The notes below the pieces were generated by a model. The model made no database searches, was not told the DNA's origin, and worked only from the letters and a program-made list of their open reading frames with translations. From NCBI GenBank assembly GCA_033032865.1, contig JAWHQI010000009.1, positions 14,402,001 through 14,466,000 of the forward strand: a stretch of 64,000 nucleotides of DNA, read 5' to 3'. The position numbers and the translations under genes were made by a program. Positions 31,917 through 44,500 of the stretch are shown here, one piece after another (positions within the stretch are counted from its first letter, which is position 1; each line of letters begins with the position of its first letter). Source of the DNA: Dactylorhiza incarnata (lineage: Eukaryota > Streptophyta > Magnoliopsida > Asparagales > Orchidaceae).

Positions 31917-34900
31917 TGTAAGATCTCTTTTCTCAAAACCCGTTCGGGTACATGAAAACTTGAACCTCTCCCGTATCGCACGGTTGAGGTGGATCTTCGC
32001 CCAGAATCGCTGCCTTGCGGTGCCACCAACACTCGGGTTGGCTAACCCCGCTCAGCACCGACTCTGCCAGCTATACGATCATAAGTAAATATATGCCAAA
32101 AGTAAGTACAGAATTAAAGGCATGTCCACATGTCACAACATCATATAGATATATAATGAAATAGAAATGTCCAAAAGGAGACAGTACAAGCAAAAGGGGC
32201 TTAAGCCCGATACATATCCAAAATGAGTACTCTCTCCCTCTACAACATGCGGAAACTACAAAACTCTCAAATACTAAAATCTAACTATCTAATCATCAAC
32301 CTGTGGCGTCGTGGTAGTACGCTGCATCCGCTGCTCAGGTCCTGCCATCTCATCCAGCTGCGCGCGGGACAACTCCGTCTCCTCGGACTCCTGCGGTCAC
32401 AACCGACCGTTAGTCATAAAGACTAAGTCGTTTTGTCCTCGCCTCCCTCCACGACTCCTAGGAACCGAGCGGGAGGAAGAAGCGGAGGATAACAAGGGGT
32501 AAACAAGGAAAGAGGTGACATGAAACTAATCTAGCAAGTATAGGAAAAGCGGTAAAACTAGCTAGCAGTATGGTGCAAATAAATGACATTAAAGTAGAGC
32601 ATGAAGTAAACAAGTAATAAAATGCGGTGCAGTAAGTAAAACTAATCAACCATCACAGATTCGTACCTTAACTTATATGAACGCCCATACGACATATAAG
32701 TTAAGATGTCCAGGTAACCCATCATATAAAAGAGCTCATACTAATTTATATGATGGGGGTATGCTAATGTGTATGTTATGCTATGTTATGCTTATGATGA
32801 CTTAATGTGTTTATGCAATGTGACTCACTCACACGACTCTATGCGCACAGACCTTTATAGTTCCCAATTTGTTAGAAAGGAAGCCAACCTTTCAGGTACC
32901 AACCGTCGTAGATCACGGTGGCAGTGGATCGGGCACTCCACATCCTAGGAGAGTATGCTCACTACCAAGCCACCTCACGTACGCCTCAACGCTAAGAACA
33001 CAACAGCGGAGCTCCTGCGTACTCTTGCTGGAATCCACCAGACTTTAAGGTCGGGGTGGGTTATTAGGGATTGTCCTCCAGACCGCGGTACTCAAACTTA
33101 CCGGCCCTCTAAACCTCACCCTCACCTGAGTCAACGTACTACCGTCGGTGACACGACTAGCCTAGTACCGAAGACTCGCCACTACTTGCATAAGTAACAG
33201 GTGTTATTAAGTCTACCCGAGCCTCCGGCTCAGGGACTAACACACAAGTTGATCCAACCCATCTCCTCCTCGAAGGAGATCCATACTAGTTTGCTGACCT
33301 AATTAGGCTACTCTTGCCTACAATTTAGTTAGTAAAATATTTAGGGTGAATCTTGGACTTCCCGCGGTATACCCCGTAAAGGGGCCCCCAACGGTACTAA
33401 GGATTTAAAGGGGCTCAACCCCACCATACTCTTTCTCAAGACAATTACTTTAGTTGGTGATTAACCTTTAGTTCACCCCTCATTATTTCATATAATTAAA
33501 GTAACTTAGCTCAACACGCGTCCCACCCAATTGGGTTGGACGTACCTCCACCCTCATGCACCAACCCTAGCACCATCTCACTGCTAACCCTATGTTTGAC
33601 CCTCTTTGAATCATTGTAAGCTATAACACAAATACTGAATGGCCATAACTTCTAATCACTACTTAGGAGTCTGAATTGTATAAAATTCAAAATTTTGTTT
33701 TTACTAATCGCAGACCACTAGGTTGAACTAACCTCAAACCTCAAAAGGACATCCTTCTAAAAACTCATCACCAGGGTCTGGTATAATTATACTAGGCTTA
33801 CACTGACCTTAATAAGGTATGTTCCAATTTCCATAATTTTCCATATTAATTTGGTATTTATTATTATTTAAAGTAGTTAAGGTCTTAGGTCAAATTACAC
33901 ATGATCTATCCTCAAAATACTTCTACAAGCTACATGAAAATTATCAGTAAGGTAATATTCCATATCAAGGTGGTTTACTGAGTTTCATGACCCTAGGATG
34001 CCAGGTCGCCTACTAAATCATCATAGTTGTATAATTACCAAAATGCCACAATAATTAGGAAAAATAATATTTCACATCTGAAAATTCTACAAAAATTACC
34101 AAGTGTCCAAATGGGTGTCTAGAGTCCTCTGCCAAAAATTTATACCATTACCATATGATTTGACTAATTAAAATGATTTAACATCCAAGTGTAGTAAATA
34201 CCAATTTCTACATGATGTACATGAAATACAAATCCACAGGCTTCCAAATAATTATCATGGATATATATAAACAAAATATGACAGATAACCAAGTTTCATA
34301 ATTTTGCCCAATGATTTGACGTTTTTCATAATTAAATTCCTCTAAGCTAGTAAGCACTTACAAATTCCTCCACAAGAAATAACACTTCAATAAATTCTAC
34401 TAAAATTACCATAGCCTATTTTCATCCCAATTCAGACACTGATAAAATATCATAACCATACAAGGACATCTGACCATGAATTTTATTTATTTGAGGAAAT
34501 AGTGGCAATTTCATTTAATAAGGGAAAAATACACAAATGACTCAAAATATTCCCAATAAATAATCTAAGCCATTTTATTCTCTTAAAGACATGACTACAT
34601 AGTTCTGAGCTAAGAAAAGGATATTTGGTCTTATGTCCTTCACAAATCCTAAATTGCAACCTTAAGGGTTTACCCTTAGGGTTTTAGGATACACCACCCT
34701 AATGGCTCCAAATGCTCCATTAGAGGGTGTCACATGCAATTATATATCATTACCTACATAATCATCATGATGGGAGGAGTCAAACTCACTCAACTCCTCA
34801 AAATGGCCTAAACCCTAATTTGCCCCTTAAGGGCCCTCAGTAGGGTTTCCCATTTTCTATATCAAATCAACTCTAAATGGAGTGAAAATTTAGGCAGGCA

Positions 34901-36648
34901 CTACTCAAGTACTAAAGAGCATGCCACCAAAATTTGGTGTCATTTGGACTTCATATGCTCCAAAAATCAACTTTATTTAAATAACTTAACCACCACAAAA
35001 ACTATAGGTAAAATTCCCATCAAGGGCTAATCTTTGGGCATGGGGTGCCCCTAGGGTATACCTACCCATGGTTTAAATCTCAGCTTCAAAGCTTGAGGGG
35101 TTTAAGCTAGGTAATTATTTTAGTGGACTGACCTAGTGTAGGACCAGTCCTAGTAAAACAGCTCCCTAGGGAGCTGTGGGTCACCAAATGACTTGAACTT
35201 AAGCCCTAATGAAAGTCAAGACGAAGGCCTACAACTTTCATGTTGGGCACTTTTTCTAATTCAGTCATTAAGAGGCCCTAAATAATTTTTGAAGTGGACT
35301 GATAAATAGAGGCAGAAATCCTAAAGCATTGAACTAATTTAATTAAAGAAATAGGGATGCGCACGAATCTTGAAGCACATCTAGCGGCAGCCAGCTCATC
35401 TTCCTTCTCCAGCCAACGGCTGAGATTCAACCACGCTGGGTGATTTTGCGAGGGTGATTGTCGGCGATCCAGCCACCACCACCGCCGGCCAACACCACTG
35501 ACACCTTCGTGGTGGTCGGGGCTACCATCAGTCGGCGACTGGTGGCCAGAGGAGGCAGTTTCCGGCGATCCCAACCTTCCCATTTCGAGCCAAAAACCAT
35601 GGATTTAAGGAATGGATTCGGGCTCAATTGAGCCCGATCCTTCTTCGTTTTGTGATAGGAAGCTAGCATGGGGGGAGGGGAGGAGAAACGAACCGTGATT
35701 GGGGCGTGGCGGAGGCTCCGGCAGTGGTTAACCATGGTTAAGCCTTGCTCCGGCGAGCCTGCTCCCAAACTCGATTCTCCGGCTATGGCCTTGCTCCAGG
35801 TGTCATTCCCGACTGCTCTCTCCCTTCTGAAGCTAATGGTGTGGATGGAATGAGGTGGGGAGGCTTCTATAGCTCGATTTGAATTCAAGCCTCCTCGGTT
35901 ATGCTCCTTGCTGCCACCCTCCTGCACCTGCTAGCCTCCTGCTTCCCTTTGGGTCAAGCCCAGACCATCATCAATCAGGGCTGGCCCCTAGGCTGATTGG
36001 AGGTGGAGTGTTAGGGGGGTTTGCTTTAACCTTTTCTCTTTTGCTTTTGCCTTTTTAATTGCTTTTGGTCCCCCCCCCCTCTCATTTGATTAATCAAACC
36101 TAAGGTTTGAGCTCAGTCCAAGGCTGATATGGGCATGTCCTAAGTCCATAAGTGATTGATTAGATGATGGGGATTGGGTTCCATTCAAATTAGGCTTAGA
36201 ATTCCCCTTAATGGGCTATGTTGACCATGGTTGACTTTGGTCAACATGGCGAGTGGGTTGACCCCACTTGGGGGGTCATGGGTCCCTTAACATCACCCAA
36301 CATTGGTTGGTCTATGGTTGGGCCCCAATTGGTTCAATTTAATCAAAGGGGTGTAGATTTGACCAAAATTGGGTAAAGTTTGACTTTGGTCAATTTCATG
36401 CAATTGGGTCCCACCCAAGTGCAATTTCCATCCTATTGGTCTCCCTTAGTGGTTAGGGCATCACATGTGAGGTCAATTTGGACAATTGAGGGTCAATTGA
36501 CCTAGTTGAGGGGCTTAGGGTTAGGTTGGTTTTTGAGCTTTGGTGTGCACTTAGCAATTTCTACCTTAGCCTAAGGCCCTTGTGGCGACTCCTCTCACCA
36601 CTATGCCCTAACACTTCCAAAGGGTCTAGCAGGATTGGGGATGTTACA
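31917..36648 (-). repeat. 3' LTR of Gypsy-3
   Basis: On the minus strand starts TGTAACATCCCC at 36648 and ends GATCTTACA at 31917. Almost collinear with 41519-46248. Holds a run of ten or more C near 36070 and a GC-rich stretch near 35400-35900 that is open on the minus strand but resembles no known protein. No gene. Confidence 0.93.
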
Positions 36649-36744
36649 AATCCTAATAAACAAAAAAATATTTCGTTCCCGAAATTTAAGATCGGGTCTA
36701 CGGGTTCTACGCAATATAAGGTAAAAAGAAAATTGCAAGGAGGT

Positions 36745-39700
36745 TTAGGTTGTACCTGAAGTGAAGAGTTCCGGGTAGCGTTGTTGCATGAGGTCCATGG
36801 GCTCCCATGTGTGCTCCTCCCGCCCGTGGTTGGACCACAACACCTTTACCAATGGTACACTCTTCCGCCGCAAGACTCGGACCTCCGTATCGTCGATCCG
36901 GATGGGCTCTAGTAGGACTGACCGATCGGGTGCCACCGGGCCTGATGTAGATGAAACATGCTGCTCAGTACGAAGCAGGGCTCTCTGAAGCGAAGAGACG
37001 TGGAAGACGTCATGCAGGTTCTCCAACTCTGGTGGTAGCTCCAGCCTGTACGCCAAAGGACCGATCCGCTCCAGGATCAAATAAGGCCCCACGTACCGTG
37101 GACTGAGCTTCTTGTGCCCCCGCACTCGAGAAACCCCGTGCATAGGCCGAATCTTCAAGAATACTCGCTCTCCCACCTGGAACTCCACCATACGATGCCT
37201 CGCATCATAGTACTTTGCTTGTCTGCTATGGGCCTCCAGCATCCGCTCCCTGATCAGCCTCACCTGAGCATTCGTCTCCTCAATATAATCTGAACCTAAT
37301 GACCTCGGGTCCTCGTTCTGGATCTAGCTAGGAAAGTGGTGTGCGACACTTCCTCCCATACAATGCGGCATAAGGTGCCATTCCAATGCTAGTCTGGTGA
37401 CTGTTGTTATAGGAAAACTCTATCAAGGGCAACAGTCTCTCCCAGGGCTTGCCGGTATCTAAAATGCACAAACGTAGAAGGTCCTCCATAGTCCGGTTGG
37501 TGCACTCAGTCTGACCGTCAGTCTGCGGATGAAACGCCGCGCTGAATGTCAACCGGGACCCCAAGTAGGCCTGAATCGCCTTCCACTCCCTCAAAGTGAA
37601 GCGTCCATCTCTATCTGAAACTATCGTCTTGGGCACCCCGTGATATCTGACCACCTGCTCCACAAACACCCTTACAAGGTCACCGACCGGCCCCTCCTTC
37701 CGTACTGGAATAAACCGAGCTACCTTCGTCAGCCTGTCCACTATCACCCATATCGAGTCATTCCCAGAGCAGGAGCGAGGTAGACCATGCACGAAGTCCA
37801 TCGATATGTCTTCAAACTTCCACTCAGGTACTGGTAATGGCTGTAACATTCCTCCCGGGCTGCTACACTCCGCCTTCACGTGATGGCAGCCCTCGCAGTG
37901 CGTCACATACTGGATAATATCCCTCTTCATCCCCGGCCAAAACACAAACTTCTGAAGGTCTGCTGTCATCTTCGTGATCCCTGGATGCACTGAATATTAG
38001 GAGCAATGAGCCTCCCTAAGCACCTCCTCTCTAATACCTCCTCCAACTGGGATGTAGACTCGGTCTCGATGGTGAATAAGATCCTCCCTCAAAGAATAGT
38101 CCCCTGCCATGCCGTCCACCAACGATCTGAATACTGGCTCCAAGGCAGGGTCCTGCAACTGTGCCTCCCGAATGCGGTCCCGAATATCGCAGACAATATT
38201 CAAGGATGCTAGATACTCCGTATATGTCTCGGGGTCGGCCCTGGATACAACTGAAATGTGCATATCCTCCAATGCCCGAGTCAGCTCCATAGCCATCACA
38301 CGGCTCTCAGCTCCTGGTGTACCTCCTCTCCTGCTCAAAGCATCCACTACGGTGTTGGCCTTGCCTGGATGGTAATGCAATGTGTAACAGTAGTCGCATA
38401 AGAACTCTAACCACCTCCGCTGACGTAGGTTCAAGTCCTTCTGCGTGTCAATATACTTGAGGTTCTTGTGGTCTGAGAAGATCTCACAATGAACCCCATA
38501 TAGGTAGTGCCTCCAGATCTTCAAGGCAAAGATATCCGCTCCGAGCTTGAGGTCATGCACTGGGTAGTTCCTCTCATGTACCTTCAACTGACGGGAAGCG
38601 TACGCGACAACGTGACCGTGCTGCATCAACACTGCTCCCAACCCCTGAAATGATGCGTCTGTGTAAACCTGAAATCCTTCCTTCCCAGATGGAAGGGCAA
38701 GGATGAGGGAAGAGGCGAGTCGGCCCTTCATCTCCAAGTAGGCCAGACGAATGGGGCATCCTTCTTGGTCAAAGAAGTGAGCGGAAGGGTAATCTTGGAG
38801 AACCCTTCCACAAACTTCCGGTAATAGCCAGCCAATCCTAGAAAGCTCCGCACATCTGAAGCTGACTACAGTCGAGGCCACTCCTAAACAGCCCGCACCT
38901 TGGCCGGATCCACTGCCAGTCCTTCTCCACTGATGATGTGTCCCAGAAAAGCCACCTCCCGTACCCAAAACTGACACTTGGAGAACTTCGCATACATCTG
39001 GTGCTCTCTCAACTTCCTCAATATTAGGGTCAGATGCCCAACATGCTCCTCCTCCGTCCAGGAATATACTAGGATGTCATCGATGAACACGATAACGAAG
39101 ATGTCGAGAAAGGCCTCGAACACCCTGTTCATCATGCTCATGAAGGCTGATGGGGCATTAGTGAGCCCAAAGGGCATCACTGTGAACTCATGCAATCCAT
39201 ACCTGGAGCTGAAAGCTGTCTTCAGTATGTCCTCCTCTCGAATCCGCAGCTGATAGTATCCCGATCTCAAGTCGAGCTTGGAGAACCAGTGAGCTCCCTG
39301 CAACTGATCGAAGAGCTCGTCAATCCTCGGTAACGGATAGGTGTTACGTACCGTCAACCTATTGAGCTCCCGGTAATCTATACATAATCTGAGCGTTCCA
39401 TCCTTCTTCTTCACAAATAATACCGGCGCTCCCCAAGGCGAAGAGCTCGGCCTGACGAAACCCGCATCTACCGGCTCCTTCAACTGCACCCTAAACTCTG
39501 CCAGTTCCTTGGGTGCCATGCGGTACGGTGCCCGGGACACGGGCCTCGCTCCTGGCACCAGCTGAATCTGAAAATCAACCTCCCGGTGCGGTGGCAGTCC
39601 GGGTAACTTCTCCGGGAATACGTCGGAGAAGTCCCGTACTATGGGAATGTCTGATAAGGAAGCCTCCACCTCCGCCATCTCGAAGCATACAAGATATACC

Positions 39701-40114
39701 TCGTCGCCCTGCTCGTGGGCCTTGACTACCTGAACAGAAGATAAAGAAGAGCGGGAGATCGGTCCAATACCTTCGAACGTCGCGAAGGTGGTATCGTACC
39801 GCAACACCACTCTCTTTGCTTGGCAGTCTATCTGGGCGTGGTTCAAAGCGAGCCACGTCATGCCCAAGATAAGGTCGAAGTCAGCGAGCTTTAGCACCGA
39901 AGCTGGAGCATCGAGCGTTAGGCCGTCGATGGTCACCTTCAAGGTGCACTTAGCCGTCGTCTCGATCTCTGATCCATTTGGGAGGCGCACCCTCCTGGTG
40001 GGTCCCGTGTAATAATGGATTTGCTCCAAGCCCTTAACAAAGTCTTCGGAAAGTTATGTGAGGCACCAGTATCGAATAGGGTGTGGGCGGGCTTGCCACA
40101 CACCACTATAATGC
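36745..40114 (-). pseudogene. pol: Gypsy-3 pol: protease, RT, RNase H, integrase, chromodomain-like tail
   Basis: From 40114 downwards on the minus strand: protease [10 protein letters not shown] with DTG at 40073-40065; RT with [10 protein letters not shown] and [10 protein letters not shown]; RNase H with YTDAS and [10 protein letters not shown], where the catalytic glutamate is lysine (38548-38546), as in Tekay-1; integrase with HPG..H, C..C, MDFVHG, SDRDGRF and QTDGQTE, all triad residues present; tail VKVLWSNHGREEHTWEP ending at 36745. Disruptions: frameshift near 40050, TAG at 38886-38884 and about 20 bases later, frameshift with loss of a few residues near 38745, TAA at 37999-37997, frameshift near 37325. 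Confidence 0.9.
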
Positions 40115-40214
40115 CTGGGGAAGGTGGATTGTTTGCTTAATTTCTAATCTAGGAGTTGAAAATGCAGGTAAATTTAAGCAGTAATAAGTTAAAGTACTGA
40201 AAGCATTAAATTAC
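40115..40214 (-). other. Putative 100-nt gag-protease intron of Gypsy-3
   Basis: On the minus strand the donor is GCAG|GTAATT and the acceptor TTCCCCAG|GC. Joining gives a split glycine codon and EEVIAG-IIVVCGKPAHTLFDTG, in phase, the same place and phase as in Tekay-1 and Tekay-2. Unspliced, gag would end at a stop inside the intron. Confidence 0.7.
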
Positions 40215-41334
40215 CTGCTATAACCTCCTCCGGGTTCCTCGGCTGTGCAATATCCAAGGCGTAAACCTGCTCCAGCTGCCTACCTCTGCCGTGATTCCCC
40301 CTGCCTCTACCTCGTCCTCGGCCTCGGCCCCGCTGTGCTGGAGGGGCTGCCGGAGGTGCTGCTGGTGGTGGAAGAGGAGGTGGAGGGAATCGACGAGGGC
40401 AATGGGCCCTGACGTGACCTGGCTGGTTGCACTCGAAGCACACTACTGGAGCGCGTCCCCGGTCGTCAAATCTCTGGGGGCCCCAGGTACGTAGGGGCTG
40501 TGGGGCTGGTAAGGGCTGGGGCTGCTGTACTGGTGCAATCTGAGGACGGGGACATCCCCCACCCCTCCGGTGCCTCATAAGTCTGCCCCGCTGCGAGCCT
40601 CTGCTGCTCTACCCCTGGTACATGGCCTCAGCTGGCCTCTTCCTTCCTCCCTGCACTCTGATCTGATCTGCCTCCAGCTTCTTTGCCGTCTCGATAATCT
40701 GAGTTAGGCTGCCCTCAGAAACAAACAAGAGTGTCTGCCTCAATGGGTCTCGAAGCCCCTTGTTGAATCTCTTCGCAAGAGTGCGATCATCTGCGGCATG
40801 AGACCTCGCAAATCTGGCTAAATGGGAGAACTCCCTCTGGTACTCAATCACTAAGCGTGTCCCCTGAGTGAGGTGTAGAAACCTCTCTTCCAGCTCATCT
40901 CTGTCCGTGCTGGATATGAAGTTCTCCAGGAAAATGGCACTAAACTCGTCCCAAGAAATATCTGAGTACTCCCTATCTTTGAAAGTGGTCTCCAGCGGCG
41001 ACTTCCACCACCTCTTGGCATGTGCATCAAGAGCTGATACTGCCAAAAATACTGCCTTGCCGACCGGGAAACCGATGCCGGCCAGCATCTCCTGAATGGT
41101 GTCCAACCACTCCTCAGTCTTCACTGCATCCTCTGTCCCTCGGTAGGTCGGTGGGGAAAGACTTCTAAAGGTGCTCAACCAGTTCGCTCCCAGGTTTCGC
41201 AGTGGTGCCGGGATGGACTGGGCCCTGAAGGTCTCTAAAATGGCTGCTAACGTCTGTCCCAACTCCGACTGCTGAATAGTAGTGGTAGTCGGAGGGGGAG
41301 GGATACTGACCTGAGGCTCCCTGCTCACTGGGGC
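40215..41334 (-). pseudogene. gag: Gypsy-3 gag
   Basis: The frame begins immediately after an in-frame TAG (41337-41335) preceded by a pyrimidine-rich CTATCTTTTGTAG, a strong-looking acceptor, and has no N-terminal ATG. An ATG followed by GTGTGC lies in the leader near 41415 and would join in frame, as M-APVSREP. The capsid region has KRWWKSPLE, DEFSAIFLENF and LTQGTRLVIEYQREF; a zinc knuckle CFECNQPGHVRAHC and an RGRGRG-rich tail follow. A single in-frame TAG (40611-40609) interrupts it. Confidence 0.85.
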
Positions 41335-41497
41335 CTACAAAAGATAGGGATTTAGTTAAAATTTTTGGTCTTACTTATTGATTATTGGACTATTTTGATT
41401 CCATACATGGGCACACCATAGCTTCCGCTGCCTAGTTTGTCCGCAAACTAAGCTCGAGCGGGGTGACCCAGTATGTTGTGGACTGTTCTCTTATGAT

Positions 41498-41516
41498 CGT
41501 TCGTTCAGTGATACCA
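41498..41516 (-). other. Primer binding site of Gypsy-3
   Basis: Minus strand TGGTATCACTGAACG lies two bases after the 5' LTR end; the first eight bases match the iMet-type PBS. Confidence 0.78.
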
Positions 41517-41518
41517 TT

Positions 41519-44500
41519 TGTAAGATCTCTTTTCTCAAAACCCGTTTGGGTACATGAAAACTCGAACCTCTCCCGTATCGCACGGTTGAGGTGGATCTTC
41601 GCCCAGAATCGCTGCCTTGCGGTGCCACCAACACTCGGGTTGGCTAACCCCGCTCAGCACCGACTCTGCCGGCTATACGATCATAAGTAAATATATGCCA
41701 AAAGTAAGTACAGAATTAAAGGCATGTCCACATGTCACAACATCATATAGATATATAATGAAACAGAAATGTCCAAAAGGAGTCAGTACAAGCAAAAGGG
41801 GCTTAAGCCCGATACATATCTAAAATGAGTACTCTCTCTCTCTACAACATGCAGAAACTACAAAACTCTCAAATACTAAAATCTAACTATCTAATCATCA
41901 ACCTGTGGCGTCGTGGTAGTACACTGCATCCGCTGCTGAGGTCCTGCCATCTCGTCCAGCTGCGCGTGGGACAACTCCGTCTCCTCGGACTCCTGCGGTC
42001 ACAACCGACCGTTAGTCATAAAGACTAAGTCGTTTTTTTCCTCGCCTCCCTCCACGACTCCTAGGAACCGAGCGGGAGGAAGAAGCGGAGGATAACAAGG
42101 GGTAAACAAGGAAAGAGATGACATGGCACTAATCTAGCAAGTATAGGAAAAGCGGTTAAACTAGCTAGCAGTATAGTACAAATAAATGACAGTAAAGTAG
42201 AGCATGAAGTAAACCAGTAATAAAATGCGGTGCAGTAACTAAAACTAATCTACCATTACAGATTCCTACCTTAACTTATGAATGCCCATACGACATATAA
42301 CTTAAGATGTCCAGGTAACCCATCATATAAAAGAGCCCATACTAATTTATATGATGGGGGTATTCTAATGTGTATGTTATGCTATGCTATGCTTATGATG
42401 ACTTAATGTGTTTATGCAATGTGACTCACCCACACGACTCTATGCGCACAGACCTTTATAGTTCCCAATTTGTTAGAAAGGAAGCCAACCTTTCGGGTAC
42501 CAACCGTCGTGGCTCACGGTGGAAGTGGATCGGGCACTCCACATCCTAGGTGGGTATGCTCACTACCAAGCCTAGACCTCACGTACGCCTCAACGCTAAG
42601 AACACAACAGCGGAGCTCCTGCGTACTCTTGCTGGAATCCACCAGACTTTAAGGTCGGGGTGGGTTATTAGGGATTGTCCTCCAGACTGCGGTACTCAAA
42701 CTTACCGGCACTCTAAAGCTCACCCTCACCTGAGTCAACGTACTACCGTCGTTGACACGACTAGCCTAGTACCGAAGACTCGCCACTACTTGCATAAGTA
42801 ACAGGTGTTATTAAGTCTACCCGAGCCTCCGGCTCAGGGACTAACACACAAGTTGATCCAACCCATCTCCTCCTCGAAGGAGATCCATACTAGTTTGCTG
42901 ACCTAATTAGGCTACTCTTGCCTACAATTTAGTTAGTATTATATTTAGGGTGAATCTTGGACTTCCCACGGTATACCCCGTAAAGGGCCCCCCAACGGTA
43001 CTAAGGATTTAAAGGGGCTCAACCCCACCATCCTCTTTCTTAAGACAATTACTTTAGTTGGTGATTAACCTTTAGTTCACCCCTCATTATTTCATATAAT
43101 TAAAGTAACATAGCTCAACACCCGTCCCACCCAATTGGGTTGGACGTACCTCCACCCTCATGCACCAACCCTAGCACCATCTCACTGCTAACCCTAGGTT
43201 TGACCCTCTTTGAATCATTGTAAGCTATAACACAAATACTGAATGTCCATAACTTCTAATCACTACTTAGGGGTCTGAATTGTCTAAAATTCAAAATTTT
43301 GTTTTTACTAATCGCAGACCACTAGGTTGAACTAACCTCAAGTCTCAAAAGGAGATCCTTCTAAAAACTCATCACCAGGGTAATTTTACTAGGCTCCCAA
43401 TGACCTTAATAAGGTATGTTCCAATTTCCATAATTTTCCATATTAATTTGGTATTTATTATTATTTAAAGTAGTTAAGGTCTTAGGTCAAATTACACATG
43501 ATCTATCCTCAAAATACTTCTACAAGCTACATGAAAATTATCAGTAAGGTAATATTCCATATCAAGGTGTTTTATTGAGTTTCATGACCCTAGGATGCCA
43601 GGTGGCTTACTAAATCATCATAGTTGTATAATTACCAAAATGCCACTATAATTAGGAAAAATAATATTTCACATCTGAAAATTCTACAAAAATTACCAAG
43701 TGTTGAAATGGAGGTCTAGAGTCCTCTGCCAAAATTTATACCATTACCATATGATTTGACTAATTAAAATGATTTAACATCCAAGTGTAGTAAATACCAA
43801 TTTCTACATGATGTACATGAAATACAAATCCACAGGCTTCCAAATATTTATCATGGGTATATATAAACAAAATATGACAGATAACCAAGTTTCATAATTT
43901 TTCCCAATGATTTGACATTTTTCATAATTAAATTCCTCTAAGCTAGTAAGCACTTAAAAATTCCTCCACAATAAATAACACTTCAATAAATTCTACTAAA
44001 ATTACCATAGCCTATTTTCATTCCAGTTCAGCCACTGATAAAATATCATAACCATACAAGGACATCTGACCATGCATTTTTTTTATTTGAGGAAATAGTG
44101 GCAATTTCATTTAATAAGGGAAAAATACATAAATGACTCAAAATATTCCCAATAAATTATCTAAGCCATTTTATTCTCTTAAAGACATGGCTACAAAGTT
44201 CTGAGCTAAGGAAAGGACATTTGGTCTTATGTCCTTCACAAATCCTAAACTGCAACCTTAAGGGTTTACCCTTAGGGTTTTAGGACACACCACCCTAATG
44301 GCTCCAAATGCTCCATTAGGGGGTGTCACATGCAATTATATATCATTACCTATATAATCATCATGATGGGAGGAGTCCAACTCACTCAACTCCTCAAAAT
44401 GGCCTAAACCCTAATTTGCCCCTTAAGGGCCCTCATTAGGGTTTCCCATTTTCTATATCAAATCAACTCCAAATGGAGTGAAAATTTAGGCAGGCACTAC

